64,000 nucleotides of DNA. It comes from Heliocidaris erythrogramma. Lineage: Eukaryota > Echinodermata > Echinoidea > Camarodonta > Echinometridae. Made by a program: the position numbers and the translations under genes. The notes beneath the pieces are model-generated. The model ran no database searches, had not been told where the DNA came from, and was given only the letters and a program-made list of their open reading frames with translations. This document shows, one piece after another, positions 1-11,700 of this stretch. Numbering within the stretch: the first letter of the stretch is position 1; each line of letters begins with the position of its first letter. The stretch covers positions 40,247,663 through 40,311,662 of the forward strand of contig CM046855.1 in NCBI GenBank assembly GCA_025617745.1, in the 5' to 3' direction.

Positions 1-221
1 AAGTTAATATACTCCCATCGATGCTTCACCCGACAGCAAATTTAGATCCTTATAATTATTATGCACCTAAAAATGTGATAATCCTTTTTGTCTTGCCTGC
101 GTAAGCAAACAGCGAGACATAGGTGCCACTTTTCCGATGGCGACGGCTGTGAGGGCGTCAACAAGTTTGGAAATGCTCTCATTTCAAAAGTATACTATAG
201 AGGTTTTTCACGGCAGCCACA

Positions 222-313
222 CTGGAGGACATAACAATAAAAACCTCTGCATTAGACTATGAAAAGCCATTGTCAGTGTCTAATGGACATGGTTTTATTG
301 TTATGTCCTCCAG
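222..313. repeat. Short foldback with 21-bp perfect arms
   Basis: CTGGAGGACATAACAATAAA at the left is repeated inverted at the right, with a 50-bp loop holding a second smaller inverted pair (CATTAGAC/GTCTAATG). It is MITE-like. No target duplication is clear. Confidence 0.6.
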
Positions 314-329
314 CAGCTTGTGAGAACCC

Positions 330-1819
330 AAATATAAATTATGTTTGATTTCCATGAAACTTGCATACAAGGGTTGTAGGGCATCACAAATAATGTGGAA
401 CAAATTTCTTCAGGTAAACAGTCAAGGTCACAGGTCAATTAAAGTCAATTGAGTTCAATTGACTAAGGTCAAACAACTTAACCTTAGGTTGAGTTTTTGA
501 ATTTTTATGTTATTTAAAAAGTATTTGTTCAAATTTTTGAAACTTGGCATCATTCTTGGTAGGGATTGTCTTTATAATAATAATAATAATAATATGCAAA
601 TTTATAAAGCGCTTAATACAAATGTTTCGAAGCGCTATTTATACAGAATACAAAAAAAATTATTACATCAGAATCAACTACACATATATTACTGTACAAT
701 ACTAGAGATGAACAACAAATGCATATAGAATACAAAAATATACAACAGAAAGTATAAACTATAACGGAATTGTCCACTATCGTTGCTGAATTTGAAAAAG
801 GTGCGTCTTGAGTTTTCTTCTAAAGGTGTCAGTGCTTGGTGCATCTTGAATGTGTAAAGGGAGAGCGTTCCAGAGAATGGGTGCACAAACTGAAAAGGCC
901 CGGTTGCCATAGCGATTGTGAGTGCGAGGTCCAAGGGCAAGCTGGGGTCTTTCAAATGGATACCCAAATCTTATATTTTCATTACATTAAAGGTCACCTA
1001 CTATATATACTGTTCAACTCGGTTAAGTTTTTGGTAAAATTTAGTTATGTACCTACATACATGTTGGTAGGGATCATCCTTAGGGAAGGAGGTTAAGATT
1101 AATACACATGGGGTACCTGAATATAGGGGGGGGGGGTAAAGTCTTTTAATAGGGGCACCACCCCCAAGAGCACCAATTGGATTCATTTTTTGATTCTTCA
1201 ACTTTAATTCATGTTGCAAGATTGTAAGCAAAGTTGGTAGGTATCATCTTTCTTGAACAGGGTACTTTGCCCCCAAGGGTCTCAGGGGCAGCACCCCCAC
1301 AGAGCCCCTATTGTTAAAATTATATATTATTTAAATGCACAGATAGGATTTAACCAAACTAGGTAAGAATTTTTCTTTGGCAAAGAGAATTTAAATTAAT
1401 ACAAATAGGATACCTATCCCTCGCGTGTGTGTGTGTGGGTGTGGGTGTGTGTGATTTTACATATATGCAGTTGTGGGGTACAGAGAACAAAAGAACACAA
1501 TGATGGCCTTTATTCCGTCATGCTTGTGGGGTACAAAATCCAATAGGAGAAGTGCTTGCGGGGTAAAAAATACAATAGGAGAAAGCAATAAAGTTCCCCA
1601 CAAGTGCATGTATGTGAACGTGGGTCTGTTTAGCAGTATGTCCGAGGACATTTTCGGACAGAGAACAAAAAAAAAATCATGAGAACAATGGTCCTCGGAA
1701 GCCGGACAATAGTCCTCGAACGTCGAACAATGAATTTGTGCTTTATTCCGTCGACTGTCCGAGGACGAGGAACAATAGAGGAACAATACTTGTCCTCGGA
1801 AGTAAAGCAATGTAAAGAT

Positions 1820-1859
<40 letters not shown>

Positions 1860-2110
1860 GGGGGGGGGCTTTGTCTGTGACACCAAATTGAACATTTTTC
1901 CTTCTCTATAAAACCTATTGATACATGTAGATTATAACCAAACTAGGTATGAATCATTCTTAGGGAAAGGACTTGAAGTTTTTCAAATACAGTTGATAAT
2001 TATCTTCAAGGGGCCTGATGGAGGGGCAGCACCCCAAAAGTGTCCCAATGGCAATTATTTCATGTACACATATTCTGCTCTTTGAAAACACACAGCCTGA
2101 TTTCAAATGA
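330..2110. repeat. Decayed repeat region (TTGGTAGG..CATTCTTAGGGAAAGG type)
   Basis: Near 360, 545, 1065, 1235, 1365 and 1945 the same phrase recurs in decayed form: a 'CAAACTTGGTAGG' part, then 'ATCATTCTTAGGGAAAGGA', then 'TACAAATGGGGTACC', often followed by GGGGCAGCACCCC. GT microsatellites lie at 1421-1452 and 1819-1852. No gene is seen. Confidence 0.5.
571..965 (-). mobile_element. 5'-truncated LINE 3' end with (ATT)n tail
   Basis: On the minus strand it reads RAFSVCAPILWNALPLHIQD followed by a TFRRKLKTHLF motif and a stop. That is the typical C-terminus of non-LTR ORF2. The end is an AT-rich tail GCGCTTTATAAATTTG followed by (ATT)6. It is 5' truncated. Confidence 0.7.
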
Positions 2111-2518
2111 ACTTCACCGTCCGATAAATCGATAGGGGAGGCTGGGTCGCAGGGGCAGCACCCCTTAAGTGTCCCAACCTTTGATTTTTTTTAAGTGAAA
2201 ATTTTGCCTCGATAATTGCGCAATGCAGGCTAGACCGCCCTGGGCATTTCCCTGGCTTGTTTTTTCTTGTCAAATAATCTTGGCTAAAACCCACTCCCAA
2301 AATCCAATGACCCTTTTTTTTCTTTCGCAAGACATTAGTACTCAATCAAACATAGAATAGATAACATTACCAAAATTATTTACATGACGGACTGTTTTGA
2401 ACAAATATGCTAAAATTGTATGTCTTAAAGTTATTTTCTTCAGATGAAAATACACATGAATCATAGCCTACATGCGGCGGCATGTTATTAATCAAAGCTT
2501 CTTTTCCGTAAGACATGA

Positions 2519-2717
2519 TCATCGTTTCCGAATTAAATGCTTCGTTTCATCAAGCGATGGTTGTGGCGTATCTTCTAGGGTCTCGAATGGACAAGTCGGC
2601 AACAGAACATCTTGCTTCGGAGATCCTTGGGCTTCATCTTCTTCTTCTGGAATTCGTCTGAGCAGTAAGCAAAATGGTGAAGAGGCGAGAATGGCAATCG
2701 ATAAGCTCCACATAGTC
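2519..2717 (-). CDS. SLC18-like exon 14 (residues 472-537, stop)
   Basis: Encodes TM12 (TMWSLSIAILASSPFCLLL), the RRIPEEE start of a 45-residue acidic/polar cytosolic tail, and a TGA stop. VMAT tails are also acidic. The acceptor is TTGTGTCCTTTAG. Confidence 0.9.
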
Positions 2718-5700
2718 CTAAAGGACACAATGCATTAAAAATGAAGGATCATTAAATATGAAGAGGGGGGGGGGGGGTACATCGCAAATGGAAATGTGAT
2801 GAAAAGGTGAGGAAGATAGCTGTTAGAAAACAGGAATATTTCACCCCTTACCAACATCGTATCATTAAAAATACTGACAATGAACATGCTGAAAGGTGAT
2901 CAGACTTTCGCTCCTGCGACCTTTTCTTCTATAGGTTTATATTTGATCAAAGACTTAAGGGTAAGGGTTGGGGTTGCAAACAGTTTTTAGGGTAGGTTTA
3001 GGGTTACGGTTAGGATCTGTTGGGTCCAGGGTTGTATCTAAGAATTAATTTTCAAAATGGTAGATTTATACCTTTATAACATGGTGGATCCAACAATATG
3101 AAGGTTGGACCGAGCATTTGTAAAAGTGTAAATTTACCATCTTGAAATGTTGTCACTCCTCCAACCTTTTTTAATGCCGATTTAACATTTGATATTCTTT
3201 GAGAGGGTATACCTCCAAAAACTTACCAATTAAATCCAATATAAGTCACAACAGTACCTGAAGTCAGCGTACCTGTGAAGTCAATAGCAGTAAAAGAGTT
3301 TTAATATTTGTACATGTACCATTTTAGAATAGCATATGTCTTATACCACCTCAATTAATGTGCGTTAATTTGATTGCTTAAAATGATCTGTTCTGTGATG
3401 GGACGGAATCTTTCCTCTCCTAAAAATGATTGTCGGCACAAGTGAGTGGCGTTACAATATGTTTAGCTTCTATTTGCCAATGATAAGTTTTTCATAACTT
3501 TCTGGCTCACAGTGAACTAATGTTTTTGTCATGAAAAATGCTTGAAATATACAGGGGCGTCGCTAGAACATTTTGAATGGGGGGGGGGGGGGGTGTGACA
3601 CCCAAATTTGCCAACAAATGTGCTGCACCCTTATCCCCCCCCACAAATAATAATAAAAGATGTGAAAATCTTGATCATATACAGGCCCATTTTCGCAAGG
3701 AGGGGGCTGACGCCCTTTGCCCGGATATCAACATTTCAATTTCTAAATATTTTCGAGCATTTTTGTTTTCATTTTCGTAGTGAAAATGTACAGAAGTTAC
3801 AGACAGACGATACATAATTATCTGGGAGCCTCGCTGTACGGATATATGGATATAATATGCTGGCTCCTCGCTGCTCGAATATGAAGTGATGGTTGCCGAA
3901 TATCTGCACTTTGAAAATCTGCAGCATATTGACGAAGGGAGACGCCTTTTGCCCGAATATTAACTTTCCATTTTTTTTTTTTCTTCCCTTCCCTTTTCCT
4001 TTCCTTCTTTTCTTTGTTTTCGTTTTCATTTGCTTTCCTTTTGGTCCTCCAACTTTTCTCCTTTCCCCTTTGCTCTTCCTTCTGCCGACACCCCCCCCCC
4101 CCAGCGACGCCCCTGAATGTATATGGCATTTGCACCCTCTGTGCTTACCTAAAGTGTACGCGAGGCAAAATTCGAAGACGAAAACGGCGGCTGCCGAACT
4201 ATGCGCACCCTCATGCCAAACGTCAACAATGCGATACATTACTCCGATCACAGTGCTATCAACAGTACCTATTAATGAAGAGAAAGATTGCGATGAATGA
4301 TAAATGAGAATGAATAACAGAGAGAGAAGAAGAGAGGGGAGGGGAGAGAAGGAGAGAGACAGATGGGGGGGGGGGTGGGGGGAGGGGGAGGGGGAATTGG
4401 AAGGGTAAGGGAGAGATATTTGTTTAGTATTAATTATTGCTACTGAATAGTTGTATGCAAAGTACGTCAATAATAATATGACATTATAATGTATAACTTA
4501 CCAAATGCAAAGCCAATTAAGCACATGGAAGGTATCAGCTGCCAGGTCACGTGAGCAAGTGGAAGCTTTGTGAAAAACGTAAAATCACGAATCCGTATTA
4601 ACTACATATCATTACTACTAGTCTACTACTACTACTATTACTACAACAACTACTACTACTACTACTACTGCTACTGCTACTACTAATTTGACAGTGTACT
4701 ATATCAGTAATTTTGTTACTTCAATGCCTAGATTTCCTCAGATTCTCCTGTATTTCATGTCCAATCGATATTCTTTAAAAAATATTAGAATAGAGGTGGG
4801 CTGATTAAAAATAAAGCCCTATATTCAGCTCTTTGTATTGATACAACGTTTAAAAAAAGAAGTATAGAGGGAACACTTACATATTTGTCTTCATATGAAT
4901 TCATACGGATTGAATGCGTCAAAAATTGTACGTCTCCTCTTGAGACGGAATAATGCGTGTTCATTTTCTTACATTTACATGTACGTATTTGCAGAACTAA
5001 AATTTGCAGAACTTTCATTTGCTCCTCAAACGAAAAGCTTTACACCATACAACTCTCAAAAACGGATGCTCCTTTATAGTAATAAATGTTACTAATAATT
5101 GTATTTTAAGAGATGTTTTATATATGTGTAATATCAGGCTATATTAACATGCATAGTCAATAAATTATTCTTACCGTAGAAATGCCGATGACCATAGCTA
5201 ATGCTCCAATGAACATACATCGAAATCTGTATGCATGAGAGCGAGAATAGTTCAATATTTGAGGCTTTTTGACACCATATTAATTTAAACAAGATAACAA
5301 ATATCATCTCTTCAAAGGAGACGATATGAAGAATAATTAATTACTATTGTTACATTAATTCCTATCCGTCATTTCAAATGTTATCGTAGAACGCGAAGTA
5401 AGATGGAATTTTATTGTTTTTGCTTTTACTATCAGATTGAAAAAGATTATACTTTAGGGGTAATTCAGGGTTTGAATGTGTTTTTCGTTTTGAAACTACA
5501 TAAGACAAACTCTATTTTCCTAAATTGAACAAATTTTATTGCAAGGAAATTAGCGAAACGTGTACCTTTTCAATGTTTTATTCCAGTATCCGATAAGAGG
5601 TCCCACTATGATGTGCATGACACTGGTAGGAACGAATATCAGACCTAGAGAAGAAAAGATCATTTCAATCACATCATTCTCTTCTTTTTGTACAAAAACA

Positions 5701-8700
5701 ATCAACTATTGACGTCTAAGTTTGTATAATCAGGGGCGTCGCTAGAGGGGGGTGGGGAGGGGGGGGGGGGGGGTAGAGTACCTTTATATAGAGAGTAGCG
5801 ACATGGACGTTGTAATATGATGGACATGAAGTATCATCAACATTAAGAGTCTTTACAAGGCTGGATTTAGGAACTCAAACTAAGAACAACTTGTTCCATT
5901 TATTAGGTATATGTGAAGCCGCATTACAAACTTTGATATCAATGCTCATGAGCATATGATGTAGATCATAAATTAACATAGATATAAATGACATCATATT
6001 CCAACCCCTCTTCTCAATAAAAGCTTCTTTTATATATATATATACACCGGTACCACAGTTGAATCTTTTCTACATGTTTACTTAAAAAAACATGCAGACT
6101 TAAACTTACATACACATGTACATGTATTTAAATTTGGATATATAATTCAAAGAATTTTATCCCACTTGGATTTCCTTTCACATGCGATATTGTCCTTTGC
6201 TTTTCTTTTTTTTTTAAATACATGTATCATTATCTACCCATCAAATTATTGTATCCCTGTCAACTTTAGTTCTTATATTGGTTTGTAATATAATCGCTGA
6301 AAAAAGATACATAACATATTTCCTGTCTGTCTCTAAAGAGTCTAATAATCAGAAACATTAACACAGTGAATAAACTCTTAATCATATCAATGATTTACAT
6401 ATTGTATCTCTCTGGTTTCTTACCAGTACGACCTGGTCTAGTGGTGTATGGTTCGTGGTGATTCAGTGGTGTGTTTGGTTTGATTTGTGTTTGTTCTGTT
6501 TGTGCATTCTGATTGTATAGTGGTCGTGTACATCATTGTGTCTATCACTATAAGCATGTTGGTGGTTTTGTTGCATGCTGTCCCTCTCTTGGGTTGGTTT
6601 GATGTGTCTGCGATTGCGTCGTAGTGTATGACGTGATGACGCCTGTACTTCGTATGACCTTGGTTCTGGTCTCTTGTTAGTGATCTTTCCTCACTCCCAT
6701 CTACCGGTCTCTTGGTTCTGGACTCTCACTTCCTGTCCTTTGTGTAGTGGGGGAAGGTTGGTAGAATGTTTCTCATCGAAGTACTTTTTCTGGTTATTCT
6801 GCCTGGGCCCATGTGCATAAAAGGCTACTAGTTTAGCTGGCAACTAGTGCTTAGTAAGATTATAAATTCCCTAGTTTATACCTACGGAGTTGGCAACTAA
6901 TTTGTGTTGCATAAAACCTCACTAGGCACATTGCTTACTAGTTGCATACTAGGACAATTTGGTTTGTAAATGCTTTGGGTGCTATGGCCTTGGAGAGGAG
7001 GTGATTATGTCAGATACAATAGGCTCAATCCATATGTGTGTACCATCAACACATCCAATGACCCCTGGAAAGCGTCTCATATTAAAGAAGCCATCCTTGA
7101 ACTCGCCAATAGTATTCTCATCAGGGAACTTGACAAAATCATCCAGTCTCGTACATAATGCAGTGGATCACCAACTACACTATGGAATGTTCCAGTTGCG
7201 TAATACTGCAGCGCAATTAGCACTTGCTGATATGGTAGCAGCGCATGGTTTCTGACAGTGTCATGTTCAATGTCTGGTGCCACTATGTCACTAATGTCCA
7301 TTATGCCTTCACGGGTAAATCTATACCGCTCATACACCTTATCATCATCAAAGAAGTCTAACGGATTTCTCCTGTCTCGGAAGACGCGTTCTTTTCTTAT
7401 TTGACGACGCAGTTCAACTAGATCCATGATTCCACGAGCCATGTTGTCAGGACGGTGTCCAAAGGCAGACTGATTAGTTGTCATCTAGTGACTTAGAGGT
7501 ACCCTAGATTAATTCTAACTTTTGCCAGAATTTTAGAATGTTACTATATCTAGTTGGGTTTTATGCATCACAATTAGTAATCATCTAGGCTTAGTAAGCA
7601 ACTTAAGTCCATTTTAGTTGCCTAGGCCTAGTAGCCTTTTATGCACATGGGCCCTGGTCTGCAGTCTCTGGTAGATGTCGTCTTTTTGGGGTGACTGGTT
7701 TTGAATTCTGGTGGGTAGGTTGGTTTGGATCTTCCTTCCCAGTAACAGCTCAGCTGGAGATGGTAGATGGCTGTCCAATGGAGTGGCTCTCAGGCATTGT
7801 AATGCCTTGTTGGCGCCTACATTGTCTCTCTTGGCTTTCATCATAGGGTAAACTGGGGGAATATGGAGCCCTTAAGCACAAAATGATATTTTTGAACATG
7901 TAACAAACATTCTTTTCACTTCTCTCTTTTACTGGTGGAAGAACTATTTATTGCCTACATAAAATCACTAAAGTTAAAAAAAATAATTGTCTTGTATAAA
8001 TAAAAGACAAAATCGAGATCCATATTACCCCAATGAACGGGGTAATATGGAGCCCATATACCAAGATTTTGGTATATAATTAACAATTAATTTTTTTAAC
8101 AAGTGAAAGTTCTCTTCAAACTATAAATTATACATCATGTAATGATTATAACTACACAACAGAACAATACTGCAATAGCCATCAACAGTCTGTGCATGTA
8201 CACATTGATAACACTACCCTTGTACCATGGTAATATGACTGTAATTCAACCAAATTACCATCAAATCATGGTAATTTGGTTGAATTACCGTCACATTACC
8301 ATGGGTACTATGGTACTTTTTTACAAGGGTATATCCATTGTATAGAATGCTGCATGTTTACAAGGGGCTCCATATTACCCCAAAGATATTGTGGCTATGT
8401 AAATGGATTGTACAGGCCATTCACTCAACCATGATCAATACACGTGCACTCAACACCAGTATACAACCCACATTATGCACTTATTATGATACAATCAAGA
8501 TATGATTACGCAAAGTAGGTTTACAACAGCAATCTTTACATGTTCGGGCTTATAAGGAGCCAAAAAATGGCACGAAAATCGCTTACCTTTCTCAAATATG
8601 TTGGATTTTGTTGTGGATATCCGAGACCTACCAACTAACTTCGTGTTTACAGAGCGGCAGTGGGTGCAACAGGTCACATGACAGGCATTTAAACCACAGA

Positions 8701-11700
8701 GGGGGGCTATAACACTTTTCTACAGGCAGATTTCTATGCATGGCTCCATATTATCCCAAGGCTCCATATTCCCCCGGTTTACCCTAGTGTTCTTGACAGT
8801 TTGTACTTGTCTCTGTATGAAGCCATTGGATTGTGGGTACCTCGGACTGGAGGTTACATGCTGAAAATTCCAGTCTTTGGCGAACTCCGTGAACATGGCG
8901 CTACTATACTTAGGTCCATTGTCACTCATCAGTCTCTCCGGGGTTCCTTGTTCATAAAATATTTCCTTGAGTAGTCTGATGACATCATGACTTGTTGCTT
9001 GCAGTGGTAGCTGTTTTACAATTGGGTACTTTGAGTATGCATCCGCAACAAGAAGGTACTCTCTTCCATCTAGTGTGAAGAGGTCAGTGGAGACAAATTG
9101 CCAAGGTCTGGTAGGAATTTCATGTGGTTGCAGAGTTTCTGCTGGCAGGGATTTGCCGTACTCTTGACATACAGGACATTTCTGTATCATCATCTCAATC
9201 TCCTGATTTATGACATTCCAGAAGATGCAGCTCTTGGCCCTCAGTTGACATTTGATGACGCCTTGATGTCCCTCATGAAGTTTATTGAGGTATTCCTTGG
9301 TCAAGCACTTGGGAATGACAATTCTCGAACCTTTCAGGATAATCCCATCTTCAATAGACATCTCGTCTCTGAATGGCCAATACTTGATCAGGCATTTGTG
9401 CGAAGTTCACTGTCCTGTGATGTTGAATAGCGGATCTCCTGTAGCTTCGGAGAACATAACAACTCTCACATGCGCTTCAGAAGACTCAGGGGGTATTGGA
9501 TTGAGTGTTGACATGACATCTGACAGTAGCATCTCCTTTCCAGGTTTGTATTTCACTGTCATGTCATACCCTTGGAGTCTGAGTAGTAGTCTTTGCAGTC
9601 TCGGAGGTGCAGCTCCAAGGTTCTTGAGAGTGATCATTTCTAGTGGTTTTGTTACTTTTGTAACAGACGTTTTAGAAATTTTTTGAAAAATGTACTCTTG
9701 CTGGTTTTTTCGTTTTTCTTTTGTCTAAGATGTAGAAAATATAACCGGGGGTTGTCAAATGAATGTATGAGGTTGCATGAATTCACAATGGAATGTTCAT
9801 TTAAAATTCAAAGGTATGGTCGGGCAGGCAGTCCAGAATAGAATGTTAATTCACTGCGGCGTATTTTTTTTACGGGGGGGGGGGGGGGGGGCACAAGATG
9901 GCCATGCCTCACCCCTTATTGGTGGGTGAGTAAGAAAATAGGAAGATGAGTGAGGAAGATGAACAAATATTCCCGGGAAAATGTAAATAGGGGTCAATTT
10001 TCGCAGACTCTGGTGGTTTCCTCCCCGGGGATACGAGGGGGGTTAATTTCCTAAATTGCCTGGATAGGGGGTCCAATATCTCAGAAAATTCCCCGGGATA
10101 GGGGGGTAAAACAAATTCCAACTTCTCCGGGATAGGGGGTCACTTTTGAAAAGGAGGTACGAGCATAGGCCTACCCCTTGTATGGGGAGTTGGGGGGGGG
10201 GCTCTTTGTCTCTGATGGGACAATTATGGCTTTCTCTCACGGTGCAATTCAAAACTACTAATCCAAGATCCAGGCACAACTCGAGTCCAAGAATTGCTGG
10301 TCTTGGAGTCTTCACCACGAAGAATTCAGCATTTGTCAGTCTGCCTCAGTTCATGTGTGCCTAACTGAGGAATAACAATCTTCTCACCGTAGCCTGTTAT
10401 ATTTGTTGGTGTCTTTTTCAGCTTTCCTGTGAGAGGCTCCCCATTGGAGTCGACACGATCAGGGTACATCTTCTGCTAGATGCGTAATGGAAGAATGTTC
10501 CCTTGAGACCCTGTGTCAAGCTTGGCTTTTAGCGTTGCTGGCCCTCTTTCAATCTTAATTCCGATCTCAGCAAACACTTCGTTCTTCCTGATTTGGTCAA
10601 CCGATATGGTCTCAAACAGTATGTCTTCCATCTCTTCAACTTGTCACAGTTTCTGCACTTGGTGCCGTAGGCAGGGCACTTTTTTTGGTGGGTGCTTTAA
10701 TCCACAGAACGAGCACTTCTTCCCATGGATGTGGTGCTTGGTCACATCCACATTTATTGCCTGGCCATGAACATGAAGCGATCTCATGTCCGCTTCCGTT
10801 GCCTCATGCGTTCGGGAAATATCTAATGCTGTGTTTAGTTTCAGCTTGTCATCCTTGGACAGTAGAGTCTCTTGCACTTTCTTGTTGGAGGTGCCAACAA
10901 TCATCTGTTCAATTAGACGACTCTCCAGCTCGGCCTCCTCAAACTTGCATTTCTGTGCTTGTATTCGGCATCTTGCCATGAAGTCATCTATAGCTTCAGC
11001 CGGTTCCTGTTTGTACTTCTGTAGCTGAAACCTAGCCAGACGAAAATAAGTCTTAGGCTCGAAATGTTTGGAAAAGGCTTGGAATAACTCGACTGGCGTA
11101 TTGAACTCCTTGCCCCAGGATTTGTGTATCCGGATGCCCTCTTGGCCCAGCCACAACAGGATGTAGGTGCACTTCTCGATCAGATTTTCTGCTCAGCGGT
11201 CCGGAAATTATCAGTTCACAATAGTATTGAAAGTTCTTGAATTCAGTAGGCAAATCTTTGGATGTCCAGTCCATGCATGGGGGGTTAATACCGGTCATCT
11301 CACCCATGATGATGTTTGTTTCTGTGTGTGACTTGTGTGAACAACCAATATAATCTTTAAAAGCCTACATCACATAAAGGAGTATGACTATGTAACAGGA
11401 TATGGTTAGACATTACTAAAGGATTAATGTCAATAGGAACCTTATCCTGATATACAAATTGGAGTAGGGTCAAATTCAACACCCTATCCTGTGTGTAATC
11501 ACTCAATATGGCATTCATCAGTGTAGTAAAATCACGCGAAACCGTTATAACGGTATACGTAACCCTCGCACAGCAAGCTCGAACTCCGGTTCTACGCTCC
11601 AGTGAATTTCACAGTCTCTTATTAGTCGTTCGCCCGAATTTGCGAACTACACTACTCATGCTACTCGCCACAAGCCCAAGCACACGCTCACACACATACA

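Larger units (their letters stand above)
6425..11307 (-). mobile_element. Ty3/Gypsy LTR retrotransposon fossil
   Basis: Parts seen on the minus strand, in order: gag (10644-11307, with a cysteine-rich CSFCGLKH knuckle-like end), aspartic protease-like segment (about 10340-10600, LDTGS), RNase H end (9407-9637), integrase with zinc-binding and catalytic core regions (8786-9361) and integrase C-terminal pieces (7654-7845 and about 6425-6805). It is broken, with several breaks, and carries two DNA-transposon insertions. Clear LTRs were not found. It lies in the same orientation as the host gene, in intron 8. Age: old but still readable, predating the two insertions. Confidence 0.85.

Noticed and set aside
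2950-3020. Interstitial telomere-like TTAGGG repeats
   Set aside because: Only a few irregular GGGTTAGGG/GGGTAGGTTT phrases; no regular array.
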